From positions 310,001 to 374,000 of the forward strand of contig CBDDKF010000002.1 of NCBI GenBank assembly GCA_965230015.1: DNA of 64,000 nucleotides, given 5' to 3'. The translations under genes were made by a program, and so were the position numbers. A model generated the notes under the pieces. That model saw only the letters and a list, made by a program, of their open reading frames with translations. It was not told where the DNA came from and did not search any database. Shown here piece by piece: positions 50,415-59,533 of this stretch. The stretch comes from JABSQH01 sp965230015. Its GTDB lineage: Bacteria; Actinomycetota; Acidimicrobiia; Acidimicrobiales; Ilumatobacteraceae. Numbering within the stretch: position 1 is the first letter of the stretch; every line of letters starts with the position of its first letter.

Positions 50415-51056
50415 ATGGGTCTCCGCGAGGACAACACCGAACGACGTCGGCAGCAGATCCTCACCGCGACGCGCGAGCTCATCGCACGCGACGGGGTGGA
50501 CAGCTGGTCCATGCGCAAAGTGGCCGAGGCGGCCGACGTGTCGGTGCCGACGCTGTACAACCTGTTCGGCTCGAAGGACGAGATCCGCGCAGCGATGTGT
50601 GGCGGGTTCTTCACCGATCTCGACCGGGTCGTCGCCGACGACGCTGCCCTCCGCGGTCCCGTCGAACGTGTGCTCGCGCTCATCGACAAGAGCGTTGACC
50701 ATGTACTCGATCGCGAGCCGACGACGCGACCGGCACTCCTCGCCCAGGAGCGAGGTCGCGGCGGCGCACGGAGGACAGGCCCCATGGCCATCGAACGCCA
50801 GCGGGCGGCGATGCAGGCAGCGATGGACGACGGCCTGCTACGCGCCGAACTCAGCGCACAGCTCCTGGCGACACAGTCGTACGAAGGGTTCCACCGAGCC
50901 GCCATCGCCTGGGCGCGCGGCACGCTCGATCCCGACGAGTTCCGCGCCACGGCGTTGTACTCCGCTTGCGTGTGCATGCTCGCTGTTGCCAGCGAGGAGG
51001 CACGCCCTGGGCTCGTCGATACCGCACAGGCCCTCGAGCGATCGCTCACCCCGTAG
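50415..51056 (+). CDS. TetR family transcriptional regulator
   Basis: A 213-residue regulator. The DNA-binding part is ERRRQQILTATRELIARDGV and MRKVAEAADVSVPTLYNLFGSKDEI; the C-terminal ligand domain is unrelated to other TetRs here. The ATG at 50415 is 9 bp after the palindrome GTACAA-N4-TTGTAC, so autorepression with the divergent O-methyltransferase is likely. Confidence 0.87.
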   Translation: MGLREDNTERRRQQILTATRELIARDGVDSWSMRKVAEAADVSVPTLYNLFGSKDEIRAAMCGGFFTDLDRVVADDAALRGPVERVLALIDKSVDHVLDREPTTRPALLAQERGRGGARRTGPMAIERQRAAMQAAMDDGLLRAELSAQLLATQSYEGFHRAAIAWARGTLDPDEFRATALYSACVCMLAVASEEARPGLVDTAQALERSLTP

Positions 51057-51077
51057 CGAGTGGCGGACGCACCCGGA

Positions 51078-51998
51078 CTAGGGGTTCGATTGGATGAACG
51101 CGTCGACTGTTGCGGCGAGGAGTTCCGGCACGTCCTCCTGACAGAAGTGGCCGACACCGGGGAGCGTCACGATCGGGGCGTTGGGCCACAAGGCTGCGAA
51201 ATCGGCGATCGCCCGCTCTGGCGGGATGGCGTGATCGGCCAGCCCCTCCACGAGCATTGCCGGTTTCGATTGCAGGTCCGGGACCCCTGCGACACCCTCG
51301 AGCACGTACTCGACGATCCGTCCGGTGTACGCATCGATCGGGAACTCGTAGACGCCGATTGCCGACTCGGGTGTGGGGAACGGCGCTGAGTAGGCCCGGA
51401 TCCAGGTGTCGTCGACGGCGGCGGAGTTCTCGAAGCCGATGATCTTCATGACGGACAGCACCGTCGAACCAGCATTGCGGAGCACCGCTTCGGTGCGTCC
51501 CGTCTCCATTCCCTCGCCGATCCATTTGAACCACCGCGACTCAGCGATCTGTGGCACGGCAGGATCGTCCACCTGGCCGTAGCCGGCGAGCGTGTTGGCG
51601 AAGAAGATCCGCTTGACCCGCTCGGCGTGACGCACCGTGTAGGCGGTGGCGATCGGCCCACCCCAGTCCTGCCCGAAGAACGTGATATCGGAGAGTTCGA
51701 GGTGGTCGATGAGTGCGGCGAGGTTCTCCGTATGGGCCGGCAGCGTGTAGGCGCGGTCTTGCGGCGTTTCCGATTTGCCGAAGCCCATGTGGTCGGGAAC
51801 GACCACGCGGTAGCGCTCGGCCAGGCGCGGGATGATGTTGCGGTACAGGTACGCCCACGTCGGCTCGCCGTGGAGGCACACGACCACCTCGCCGTCACGG
51901 GGGCCCTCGTCGACGAAGTGCTGCACGAAACCGTGTCCATCGAACGTGTGCGGGGCAAACGGGAACGTCCCGTCGAAGGTCTCATCCAGCGGAATCAT
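51078..51998 (-). CDS. Haloalkane dehalogenase-like alpha/beta hydrolase
   Basis: A 306-residue protein of the haloalkane dehalogenase subfamily I. The HGEPTWAYLYR loop supplies the oxyanion Glu/Trp, the nucleophile elbow is G109-Q-D111-W112-G-G (Asp nucleophile with halide-stabilising Trp), and GLADHAIPPERA plus GVGHFCQED give the acid and His. The ATG at 51998 is chosen because upstream codons include the regulatory palindrome. It could release halide from haloalkanes or act on a related substrate. It is transcribed away from the TPP-enzyme operon, with a shared operator in between. Confidence 0.82.
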   Translation of the reverse strand: MIPLDETFDGTFPFAPHTFDGHGFVQHFVDEGPRDGEVVVCLHGEPTWAYLYRNIIPRLAERYRVVVPDHMGFGKSETPQDRAYTLPAHTENLAALIDHLELSDITFFGQDWGGPIATAYTVRHAERVKRIFFANTLAGYGQVDDPAVPQIAESRWFKWIGEGMETGRTEAVLRNAGSTVLSVMKIIGFENSAAVDDTWIRAYSAPFPTPESAIGVYEFPIDAYTGRIVEYVLEGVAGVPDLQSKPAMLVEGLADHAIPPERAIADFAALWPNAPIVTLPGVGHFCQEDVPELLAATVDAFIQSNP

Positions 51999-52084
51999 CG
52001 GCTCAGGCTGCTCGACGGAGGCTGAACCGTCAACCGGCGCGCCATGCGGTCGGCCGCCCGCCCGTCCGGCTCTGGCCGCGTGCG

Positions 52085-52103
52085 GTGAGAGTTGTACTCT
52101 CAC
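52085..52103. promoter_or_regulatory. Shared operator palindrome, copy 1
   Basis: GTGAGAGT-N3-ACTCTCAC. It ends 4 nt before the GTG of a small ORF (52108) and lies 87 bp upstream of the dehalogenase-like gene on the other strand. The same sequence, with the same spacing to a start codon, precedes the selenoprotein gene (59927-59945). Confidence 0.8.
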
Positions 52104-52107
52104 TCTC

Positions 52108-52209
52108 GTGGGCGACACCTCTTGCCAGACCAACTGGCACTTCTATAGTCGAGGTGGTGAATCGCGGTTGGTCGTCGACCGACAGACATGCCCCGCAGGG
52201 TGTGAATGA
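52108..52209 (+). CDS. Candidate 33-residue leader peptide with three Cys
   Basis: A GTG five bases after the shared operator opens a 33-codon frame whose peptide begins GDTSCQTNWHFYSRGG and ends TCPAGCE. No Shine-Dalgarno is possible at this distance from the operator, so the mRNA would be leaderless, as at the selenoprotein gene. It stops 4 bp before the GGAGGT box used by the next mini-ORF. The call rests on position and spacing only; no family is recognised. Confidence 0.35.
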   Translation: MGDTSCQTNWHFYSRGGESRLVVDRQTCPAGCE

Positions 52210-52226
52210 CATGGAGGTGTGATGAC

Positions 52227-52265
52227 ATGAACGGTATGAACCTTCACATGAACGGTGCGACATGA
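52227..52265 (+). CDS. Candidate 12-residue peptide coupled to the TPP enzyme
   Basis: GGAGGT at 52213-52218 is 8 nt before the ATG at 52227, the best Shine-Dalgarno in the area. The frame reads MNGMNLHMNGAT and its TGA overlaps the TPP-enzyme ATG (ATGA at 52262). The TPP gene itself has no Shine-Dalgarno, so it may be translated by coupling from this mini-ORF. Confidence 0.4.
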   Translation: MNGMNLHMNGAT

Positions 52266-53803
52266 ACGGCGCACAGGCACTCCTACGCACATTGGTCGAC
52301 TCCGATGTCGACGTGTGCTTCGCCAACCCGGGGACCTCCGAGATGCACTTCGTCGCGGCGCTCGACGACGTGCCGCAGATGCGCGGCGTGCTGGGCCTCT
52401 TCGAAGGCGTAGTCACAGGGGCAGCCGATGGGTACGGCCGCATGGCCGGCAAACCCGCGGCCACCCTCTTGCATCTCGGTCCAGGGCTTGGCAACGGCTT
52501 GGCCAACCTGCACAACGCACGCCGAGCGCGCACGCCGATCGTCAATGTGGTCGGCGACCACGCCCTCGATCACAAGGCGCTCGACGCACCGTTGGAGTCC
52601 GATATCGACTCGGTCGCCAACACCTTGTCGACGTGGGTTCGGCGTAGCCCGACGATCGACGACCTCCCAACCGACGCCGCCGAGGCAGTCGCCGCCACAC
52701 GTTCGGGCATCGGGGCGACCACGATCATCTTGCCGGCCGACATCGCGTGGACTCCCGGAGCCTCACCTGCGCCCCCGGTCGCCGTGCCCGAACGCGCCGA
52801 GGTGGACGAGTCGCAGATCGCTGCGGTGGCCACACTCCTCGCCCAGGCGGGCCCAACGACAGCCTTGATCGTCGGCAGCCCCGTACTCCACCCTGCCGGC
52901 GTCGAAATGCTCGAGCGGATCAGTCGGGCGACCGGAGCAAAGGTGCTCCAGGAGACGTTCCCTGCGCGCATGACGCGTGGGGCTGGTCGATTCGAACCCG
53001 AACGCATCCAGTACCTCGGCGAGATGGCTGCGGCACAGCTTGCCGACGTAGAACATCTCGTGTTGCTCGGCGCGGTCGAGCCGGTTGCGTTCTTCGGCTA
53101 CCCCGACAAGCCCGGTCGCCTGGCGCCGCCCACCAGCGCGATCCACCTGCTCGCTCGGCCGACCGACGCATGCATGCCCGCGCTCGTCGAATTGACGGCC
53201 CGTCTGGCACCGAACACCGAAGCGACGGCACCCGCGATCGCCGAACGCGAGCGGCCATCGGGCGAACTCAATGCGTTCACCGCCGCAGCCGCCATCGCGG
53301 CGACACTTCCCGAAGGAGCGATCGTGTCCGACGAGGCGGCAACCTCGGGGATCTTCATGCAGGGCGCCACCGTCGGTGCCCCCGAACACGACTGGCTCAA
53401 CCTCACCGGCGGGGCCATCGGACAGGGCATGCCGGTGGCCACCGGGGCGGCGGTGGCCTGTCCCGGCCGCCCGGTGCTGAACATCCAGGCCGACGGCAGC
53501 GCGATGTACACGATTCAGTCGCTGTGGACCCAGGCCCGCGAGTCACTCGACGTCACCACGGTGATCTGCAACAACGGCGCGTACGCCATCTTGGCGATGG
53601 AGTTCGAACGTGTCGGCGCCGACGCCAGCGGGCCCGTCGCCAAGAGCATGTTCGACCTCGGACGGCCCGACCTCGACTTCTGCTTGCTGGCGAAGGCACA
53701 GGGCGTCCCGGCGACCCGGGCAACCACCGCAGACGAGCTGACCGAACAACTCGATCGGGCGTACGCCGAACCCGGCCCACACTTGATCGAGGCGATGTTG
53801 TAG
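52262..53803 (+). CDS. Thiamine diphosphate-dependent enzyme (acetolactate synthase/benzoylformate decarboxylase-like)
   Basis: A 513-residue ThDP enzyme with the three usual domains. The PYR domain has NPGTSEMHF and the cofactor-activating Glu48 (LFEGVVTGAADGYGRMAG); the PP domain has ADGSAMYTIQSLW and NNGAYAIL for Mg-ThDP. It may be a decarboxylase, lyase or carboligase. The ATG at 52262 overlaps the stop of a 12-codon mini-ORF. It is first in an operon with an acyl-CoA dehydrogenase and a DinB-like gene. Confidence 0.86.
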   Translation: MNGAQALLRTLVDSDVDVCFANPGTSEMHFVAALDDVPQMRGVLGLFEGVVTGAADGYGRMAGKPAATLLHLGPGLGNGLANLHNARRARTPIVNVVGDHALDHKALDAPLESDIDSVANTLSTWVRRSPTIDDLPTDAAEAVAATRSGIGATTIILPADIAWTPGASPAPPVAVPERAEVDESQIAAVATLLAQAGPTTALIVGSPVLHPAGVEMLERISRATGAKVLQETFPARMTRGAGRFEPERIQYLGEMAAAQLADVEHLVLLGAVEPVAFFGYPDKPGRLAPPTSAIHLLARPTDACMPALVELTARLAPNTEATAPAIAERERPSGELNAFTAAAAIAATLPEGAIVSDEAATSGIFMQGATVGAPEHDWLNLTGGAIGQGMPVATGAAVACPGRPVLNIQADGSAMYTIQSLWTQARESLDVTTVICNNGAYAILAMEFERVGADASGPVAKSMFDLGRPDLDFCLLAKAQGVPATRATTADELTEQLDRAYAEPGPHLIEAML

Positions 53804-53834
53804 CGATGACCGATCCGACCGCCGGGAGCACACG

Positions 53835-55085
53835 ATGAGCGACACGTCCACGATCGAGCGCGAAGCGACCGAGTGGTTCGCCCAGCACTGGGATCCGAAT
53901 CGCCCGCTGGGCGAGTGGTGGCGCGACCTGGCCGCTTCCGGCTTCGCCTTCCCACAGTGGCCCGAAGGGTTGGGCGGGCGCGGGTGCAGCCGCGCCGAGG
54001 CCAAAGCGGTGCTCCAGGCTCGGCGCGCGGCGGGCGCCTACGGTCCACCCAACGGGGTCGCCACCTTTCTCGTCGCCCCCACCCTGCTCACGATGGGCTC
54101 ACCCGAGCAGCAGCAGCGCTACCTCCCGGGCATCATCGATGGCACGACGCCATGGTGTCAGCTGTTCTCGGAGCCCAGCGCCGGTTCCGACATGGCCTCG
54201 CTCGGCACCAGAGCGGTGCGCGACGGCGACGAGTGGCGCGTCGACGGTCAGAAGGTGTGGAACTCCGGCGCGCACTACGCGCGGTACGGGATCCTCATCG
54301 CCCGGTCCGACCCGGAGCTGCCGAAACACAAGGGAGTCACGTACTTCTTGATCGACATGGATCAGCCCGGCGTCGACGTACGGCCGCTGCGCGAGATGAC
54401 CGGCGATGCGGCATTCAACGAGGTGTTCTTCACCGAGGCGCGGGTGCACGACGACGATCGGGTCGGCGGTGTCGGCGACGGCTGGCGGATTGCGATGACC
54501 ACGCTGTCGTTCGAGCGCGATCCGAGCAATGCCGGCCTCGGCGATACGGCCGCGTTCTACCAGGCCGATCTCGACGTCCCCGTGGGCGAACACGCCCGCG
54601 CCGAAGCGGCTGCGGCCGACGGATTCTCGATTGCCATGAGTGGCCGTGCCGGAGAGGTGTTCCAGGGCGCGTTGGATCACGGGTCGGCGAGCGAGGGCCC
54701 GGTGATGCGCGATCGACGCGCCAAGCTGGCGGCCGAGCGCGCTGCGATCGGCTGGTCGGCCCGGCGTGCGACGGCTTCGATGAAAGCCGGACGTCAGCCG
54801 GGACCCGAGGTCGCAACCCTCAAGATCTTGGGGTCGGAGACCGGCCGGCAGACGCGCGATCTGGGGCTCGAGGCGCTCGGCGCAGAGGGCATGTTGTGGG
54901 GCGACGATGCTCCCGACGGCGGCCTGTTCCACCGCTACGCGATGTTCACGCCTGCGTCGTCGATCGCTGGCGGTACCGACGAGGTGCTGCGCAATTCGAT
55001 CGGCGAGCGCGTGCTCGGACTCCCCCGCGAGCCCGACGAAGCCGAGCGCCGCGCCACCCCGTGGAACGAGCTGCGCCGCTCTTGA
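53835..55085 (+). CDS. Acyl-CoA dehydrogenase
   Basis: A 416-residue flavoenzyme. FSEPSAGSDMASLGTRAVRDGDEWRVDGQKVWNSGAHYARYGILIAR is the classic middle-domain block, GGTDEVLRNSIGERVLGLPRE the C-terminal signature. It dehydrogenates acyl-CoA with electrons to ETF. The start ATG is 31 bp after the TPP enzyme. The two probably act in one degradation route together with the third gene. Confidence 0.88.
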   Translation: MSDTSTIEREATEWFAQHWDPNRPLGEWWRDLAASGFAFPQWPEGLGGRGCSRAEAKAVLQARRAAGAYGPPNGVATFLVAPTLLTMGSPEQQQRYLPGIIDGTTPWCQLFSEPSAGSDMASLGTRAVRDGDEWRVDGQKVWNSGAHYARYGILIARSDPELPKHKGVTYFLIDMDQPGVDVRPLREMTGDAAFNEVFFTEARVHDDDRVGGVGDGWRIAMTTLSFERDPSNAGLGDTAAFYQADLDVPVGEHARAEAAAADGFSIAMSGRAGEVFQGALDHGSASEGPVMRDRRAKLAAERAAIGWSARRATASMKAGRQPGPEVATLKILGSETGRQTRDLGLEALGAEGMLWGDDAPDGGLFHRYAMFTPASSIAGGTDEVLRNSIGERVLGLPREPDEAERRATPWNELRRS

Positions 55086-55143
55086 CCACCACGGCCGCCG
55101 AAACCCTCCTACGACTACCACGCACGAACGGAACTGCATCTCC

Positions 55144-55716
55144 ATGAGCAACGAACTGATCCTCGATTCCCTGCGACGACGGATGCGCGCCATGCACTCG
55201 CTGTACGAGGACGCCTGCGCAACGATGACCGTCGACCAGGTGAACCACGTGGAGCGCGACTCCGTGCTGCCGATCGCCTTCTCGCTGTTCCACTACGTGA
55301 ACATGGAGGACTCCGCCTACATCTTCATCTCGGGCGGGCAGCCAGCCCTGTGGAACCCCGACTGGGCGGAGAAGACCGGCATCGCCATTCCCGACCACGG
55401 CAAGGAGAAGACGCCCGAGGAGATGGTCGCGCAACGGATCGGCAACTACGACGGGATGATCGAGTACATGAACGCCGTGTGGGCGCGCACCGAGCAGTTC
55501 ATCGCCGACCTCGATCCGTCGACGTTGACCGATCTCCTCGTGCCGAAGCCGTACCCGCCGCAGGTGGCCAGCACCTACTCAGCGAGGGTCGGTGGCGCCG
55601 ACGGCATCACCAGGCTCGACGCGATGGAGTGCTGGTGGTACCAACACGGCTTGCGCCACATGGGCGAGATCGAACATGCGCGGGCGCTCGTCGGCCTCGA
55701 GGGCATGACCAGCTGA
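55144..55716 (+). CDS. DinB-like protein
   Basis: A 190-residue helical protein. LLDSLRRRMRAMHSLYEDACATMTVDQVNHVERDS, IAFSLFHYVNMEDSAYIFIS and the terminal YQHGLRHMGEIEHARALVGL match the DinB/YfiT-like four-helix bundle, with three His positions that bind a metal in family members. It follows the acyl-CoA dehydrogenase with a 58-bp gap. DinB-fold proteins often serve as thiol transferases with mycothiol or bacillithiol; its role here is unknown. Confidence 0.78.
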   Translation: MSNELILDSLRRRMRAMHSLYEDACATMTVDQVNHVERDSVLPIAFSLFHYVNMEDSAYIFISGGQPALWNPDWAEKTGIAIPDHGKEKTPEEMVAQRIGNYDGMIEYMNAVWARTEQFIADLDPSTLTDLLVPKPYPPQVASTYSARVGGADGITRLDAMECWWYQHGLRHMGEIEHARALVGLEGMTS

Positions 55717-55774
55717 CCGGCACCTGCGGGTACGACCCGGTGCGACCCGGTCGGCGGTGCTGCCGAGGTCGCTG

Positions 55775-56567
55775 CTACATCGTGTAGGCGAGGGTGCGCG
55801 CCATCCTCTCGCCCCATTCGGCGTCGCCCGACCAGCCGACGCGCCCGGCGGCGATGCGCTCCTGCGGGTCGATCCGTCCAGCGGCGAGCAGCATGAACGT
55901 CTCGAGGTCGGCGGTGAGTGGCAACGTCGGGGTTGGCGATCGACTCGACCACGCGCGCCTTGCCGTCGACGGCGACGGCGAGATCGCGCTCGACATCGCC
56001 CGTCACCTGGATCGCCGCCGACATGCCGTCGGGCAGACCGACCTTCCTGCCGACGATGTATCCCAGCGCGCCGACCACCTCGTCGAGTGCGATCTCCCCC
56101 GCGATCCCGCCGGCATCGAGCGACAGGCCGAGCGGCACGGCGATGTCGTGCGCATGCACCCACATGTCGAACACGCGGATGCGCAGAAAGTCGCCGTACG
56201 TCTTCACTCCAGTCGGCGTGATCGACGCCGAGTCGGCGGCATCGGCACCCATCGATTCGAGGCCTGCCAGACGCGACGCCGTCAACGCAGCGACCGCGCT
56301 CGCCACCTCTGGCGCGTCGAGATCGGCGATCTGCGCCGCGAACTCGCTCATCTTGTTGAACGGTGGCGGCGACTCGGTCGACGGTTGCCAACCGTCGAGC
56401 ACGGATTCGACCCCGATCGTGTGGGCAATCACGTCGCGGACGGTCCATCCGGGACACAGCGACGCCGCCGCCAGATCGTCGCCGGTGAAGCCAGCACACC
56501 ACGAGTTGTAGGTGTCGTACAGCGACGTGTGCGCGCTCAGGTAGTCGGTCATCGTGCGGGTGGTCAT
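55775..56567 (-). pseudogene. Maleylpyruvate isomerase family protein, frameshifted
   Basis: A mycothiol-dependent maleylpyruvate isomerase/TIGR03083-fold protein. The first ~210 residues from the ATG at 56567 are normal (YDTYNSWCAGFTGDDLAAASLCPGWTVRDVIAHT, WVHAHDIAVPLG). After residues IANPD the reading frame is lost near 55923, and the adjacent frame continues LPLTADLETFMLLAAGRIDPQ to the stop at 55775. The span is 793 bp, one base over a multiple of three. An error is more likely than decay because both parts are well conserved. The ATG overlaps the DsbA stop (ATGA). Confidence 0.75.
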
Positions 56568-57241
56568 CGTGCGGGCTTCTCTCTGCTCTCCCAATCGCGG
56601 GCTTCGAAGTACGGCTGGAACACCTTGCCGATGTGCGCGAGGTCGTCATCGGTCTTCGGCGTCTTGAACTCGTAGAGGTGGGGCACCTTGCTGTAGGCCA
56701 CGGTGAGGTCCCACAGGTCGAGGGCGTCCTGGCCGGTCGGGGCCGGCGCAACGACGGGCCCATACACATGGCGCATGTCGAACACGAGGGTCGGCACACC
56801 GAACCCGCCCTGGGCGACGACAGCGGCGTGATCGGCGTGCACCTCGTCGTGGGTCGTCGGGTCGTCGATGGCAGCGCGCACCACCGACGGGTCGAGGCCG
56901 AGATCCTCACAGATCGCCTCGGCGACCTCGGGCTGATGCGGTTTGCGTGACTCCTCGTGGAGCGCCCGTCCTGCCGCTTCGTAGAACCGATCACAGGCAT
57001 CCATCGAGTCGCGGCGCAGCATCGCCGCCACGCGCATCATCCCCCATCCGTACGACCACTCCCGCTCCCACGGGTGCTTCTTTCCCTCTTCGCGATTGAT
57101 CTCCTCGAGGGAGAAGAATCGCCAGTCGATCTCGAGCGGCACCGTCTGGCGCACCTCACGAATCCACTTCGACGTCTGGTAGGCCCAGGGGCACATCACA
57201 TCGAAGTGGAAGCCGACCAGCATGGGCTCTGTGTCACTCAT
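56564..57241 (-). CDS. DsbA family protein (Rv2466c-like)
   Basis: A 225-residue thioredoxin-fold protein. The N-terminal C17-P-W-A20 motif in FHFDVMCPWAYQTSKWIREV is shared with mycothiol-dependent Rv2466c-like oxidoreductases (CPWC there, so the resolving Cys is Ala here). A helical insertion (KKHPWEREWSYGWGMMRVAAMLRRD) and FGVPTLVF cis-Pro loop follow. No signal peptide is present. It is coupled by ATGA overlap to the mycothiol-type isomerase, suggesting shared thiol chemistry. Confidence 0.82.
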   Translation of the reverse strand: MSDTEPMLVGFHFDVMCPWAYQTSKWIREVRQTVPLEIDWRFFSLEEINREEGKKHPWEREWSYGWGMMRVAAMLRRDSMDACDRFYEAAGRALHEESRKPHQPEVAEAICEDLGLDPSVVRAAIDDPTTHDEVHADHAAVVAQGGFGVPTLVFDMRHVYGPVVAPAPTGQDALDLWDLTVAYSKVPHLYEFKTPKTDDDLAHIGKVFQPYFEARDWESREKPAR

Positions 57242-57272
57242 CGCGGCTGCTGCTCCTTCACACTGCGGACGT

Positions 57273-57944
57273 TCACTGTCGTTCCAGGTCGGCGCGTGCG
57301 ACGTCGATCGACGACTGGCGCGACATCAACTTGTTGCCGGCGTACGCCTTGCCCGGCAGTGCGGCGAGTTCCGTTGCCACGGCGAGCGCCCGGTCGACCG
57401 CCTCGCCCTCGGCGACGACCTCGTCGAGGAATCCAGCCTCGCATGCGCCCTTCGGGTCGTACACACGCGCCTGCACGATCGTCGGGATCCAGTAGCGCTG
57501 TTCGATGCGATGCGACAACGGCTCGAGCGCCCAGGGCGTGAGCGTCATGCCCATCTTCGTCTCGGTCATACCGATCTTGAAGGCACCGTCCTCGCCGATT
57601 CGGGTATCGCACGCGCACAGCCAGATCGCACCGATGGTGAAGGCATGACCGGTACACGCCGCCACGAGGGGCTTGGGGAACGACCACAAGCGGACGGCGA
57701 GCGATCCGCCACCCTTGCTGACGGCACGAATCGCGTCGGTGTCGCCACCGGTCATGATCGACAGGTCGAACCCGGCGCAGAATGATCCCGGGCGTCCCGC
57801 GAGAACGACAGCACCCGACCCGGCCTCTGCTTCGTCGAGGGCCGAAGAGAGCCGGGCGAGTGCGTCGGGGGTCATGGCGTTCTTCTTGCCGTCATCCATG
57901 GTGATGAGGGCAACGTCGCCGTGCCGTTCAGTAGTGATCTTCAT
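57273..57944 (-). CDS. Enoyl-CoA hydratase/isomerase family protein
   Basis: A 223-residue crotonase-fold protein: GDVALITMDDGKKNAM, VVLAGRPGSFCAGFDLS and KPLVAACTGHAFTIGAIWLCACDTRIG supply the oxyanion hole. The second half is shorter than typical hydratases (about 260), and the usual catalytic Glu pair is not obvious. The ATG at 57944 has AAGGAG upstream. It is upstream of the DsbA gene by 31 bp and could be in the same operon. Confidence 0.83.
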   Translation of the reverse strand: MKITTERHGDVALITMDDGKKNAMTPDALARLSSALDEAEAGSGAVVLAGRPGSFCAGFDLSIMTGGDTDAIRAVSKGGGSLAVRLWSFPKPLVAACTGHAFTIGAIWLCACDTRIGEDGAFKIGMTETKMGMTLTPWALEPLSHRIEQRYWIPTIVQARVYDPKGACEAGFLDEVVAEGEAVDRALAVATELAALPGKAYAGNKLMSRQSSIDVARADLERQ

Positions 57945-58077
57945 GATCGCTCCTTGATCTCCCCGAGTACATTCTGCCAGTCATAGCGGCACTACTTGGA
58001 GTCGGAGTGTTGGCTGGCGAACGGAACATCAGTTGACCGCAACGCAGCCGCGGTGCACCGACTTGGGAACCCCTCGA

Positions 58078-58719
58078 CTAGCCGGGAAGGTGCGCCTCGG
58101 TGAGCACGGGCCACGGCACCAGCCCGACCCGCGGGATCCGCCGCTGGGCGATGATCTCGAACCCGGCGTGGGCGAGCACGTTGCGGAGACGACGTGGCGG
58201 GAGCGCCCGGATCGTGTTGCCCCCTGCGCTGGTCGCGGCACGGATCACACGGTCGCCGGTGTCGGTGACCGCAGCAACCGACACGATGATCACGTGGCCA
58301 CCCGGCCGCACGACGTCGACCAGTCCAGCGACAACCTGCCGCTGATCCGGGTACCAGTGGAACGACTCGGTGCACACCACCGCGTCGAAGGCGCCCGTGG
58401 GAAAGGGGAGGTGCATCGCGTCCGCACGAGTCAGCGACACGTTGTCGAGAGGGGCGAGCCGGTCGGTGGCCGACCGCAGCATCCCGGCCGACAGGTCGAG
58501 CCCAACGACGCGTGTCGGTGACAGTTCACGCGCCAGCCGCTCCGTGAGTTGACCAGTGCCACACCCGAGATCGAGCAACGTTGCGGGTCGACGGAGCCGC
58601 AACCGCCGCAACACTGCGTCGTGGACCGGGCGGTAGGTCAGCCGCTGCAGCGTCGGACTGTCGTAGGTCTGTGACCACCGGTCGAACAGCGATGTCGATG
58701 CTCGAGCCGTCACGGTCAC
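58078..58719 (-). CDS. Class I SAM-dependent methyltransferase
   Basis: A 213-residue methyltransferase of the UbiE/COQ5-like type: ATLLDLGCGTGQLTERLARE, VVGLDLSAGML, FPTGAFDAVVCTESFHWYPD and DVVRPGGHVIIV. It is monofunctional and soluble. The target is unknown; its left neighbour is the crotonase gene and its right neighbour is a divergent alpha/beta hydrolase. Confidence 0.86.
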   Translation of the reverse strand: MTVTARASTSLFDRWSQTYDSPTLQRLTYRPVHDAVLRRLRLRRPATLLDLGCGTGQLTERLARELSPTRVVGLDLSAGMLRSATDRLAPLDNVSLTRADAMHLPFPTGAFDAVVCTESFHWYPDQRQVVAGLVDVVRPGGHVIIVSVAAVTDTGDRVIRAATSAGGNTIRALPPRRLRNVLAHAGFEIIAQRRIPRVGLVPWPVLTEAHLPG

Positions 58720-58795
58720 AGCCTCTCAGCCCCTGAGATGTTCGTCCAGGCGTGCACGTGGCGAGGGCAGCGCACGAGACTCGTACGCTGGCCCG

Positions 58796-59533
58796 ATGCG
58801 ATTGCACACTCGGCGCTTCGGCAACGCAGCCGGCCCGCCGATCGTCTGCGTCGCTGGATTCGGCGATCACGGCGGCATGTTCGAAGCGCTCGGCGCAACG
58901 CTCCTGGACGAGCACTTCGCCGTCGTGGGCGTCGATCTCCCCGGCACTGGCCACTCGCCGCCGGACACTGCGCCGCTCACGCTCGATCGTGCGGCAGCAC
59001 TCGTTGCGGCAGAGATCCGCGAGGCGAACGCATCGATTATCGTCGGCCACTCGGTGGGGTCGATCGTGGCCAGCCTCGCTGCCCGTCGGCTCGGCACACG
59101 AGTCACTGCGGTGATCTCGCTCGAGGGGAACCTCACGCCCGCCGACGCCTACTTCTCCGGCAGCGCCGCCGACTACGCCGTAGCGACAGAGTTCCACTCC
59201 GAGTTCCTCTCGCGACTGGATGCGATGGCCGACGGCAACGACGTCGTCGCGCGGTACCGCGAGCAAGTCGCAACCGCTGATCCGCAGTCGATCTGGGAGC
59301 TGGGCTGCGACGTCGCGACCTGGTCTCGCGCGCACGACCCCGGCGCGGTGCTGACGCAGTGCGCACCGCACGTGCGGTACCTCTTCAATCCCGACAACAT
59401 CCCCGCCGAGTCTGTGGACTGGCTACGCCGCAACAAGATCGCGGCCACTCAGCTCGACGGCGCAAGCCACTGGGCAACCGTGGATCAGCCCGATCTGGTC
59501 GCGGAGGGTGTGCTCGCCACGCTGCCGGGTTAA
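58796..59533 (+). CDS. Alpha/beta hydrolase
   Basis: A 245-residue hydrolase: VCVAGFGDHGGMFEALG oxyanion loop, DLPGTGHSPPD, nucleophile elbow G-H-S-V-G and His in DGASHWATVDQP. A small soluble enzyme of unknown substrate. It is convergent with the small Cys-containing gene that follows and overlaps it by 4 bp. Confidence 0.84.
   Translation: MRLHTRRFGNAAGPPIVCVAGFGDHGGMFEALGATLLDEHFAVVGVDLPGTGHSPPDTAPLTLDRAAALVAAEIREANASIIVGHSVGSIVASLAARRLGTRVTAVISLEGNLTPADAYFSGSAADYAVATEFHSEFLSRLDAMADGNDVVARYREQVATADPQSIWELGCDVATWSRAHDPGAVLTQCAPHVRYLFNPDNIPAESVDWLRRNKIAATQLDGASHWATVDQPDLVAEGVLATLPG

Noticed and set aside
51078..51110. tRNA T-loop-like GGTTCGATT
   Set aside because: It lies in the coding end of the dehalogenase-like gene and no acceptor or anticodon stem can be built around it.
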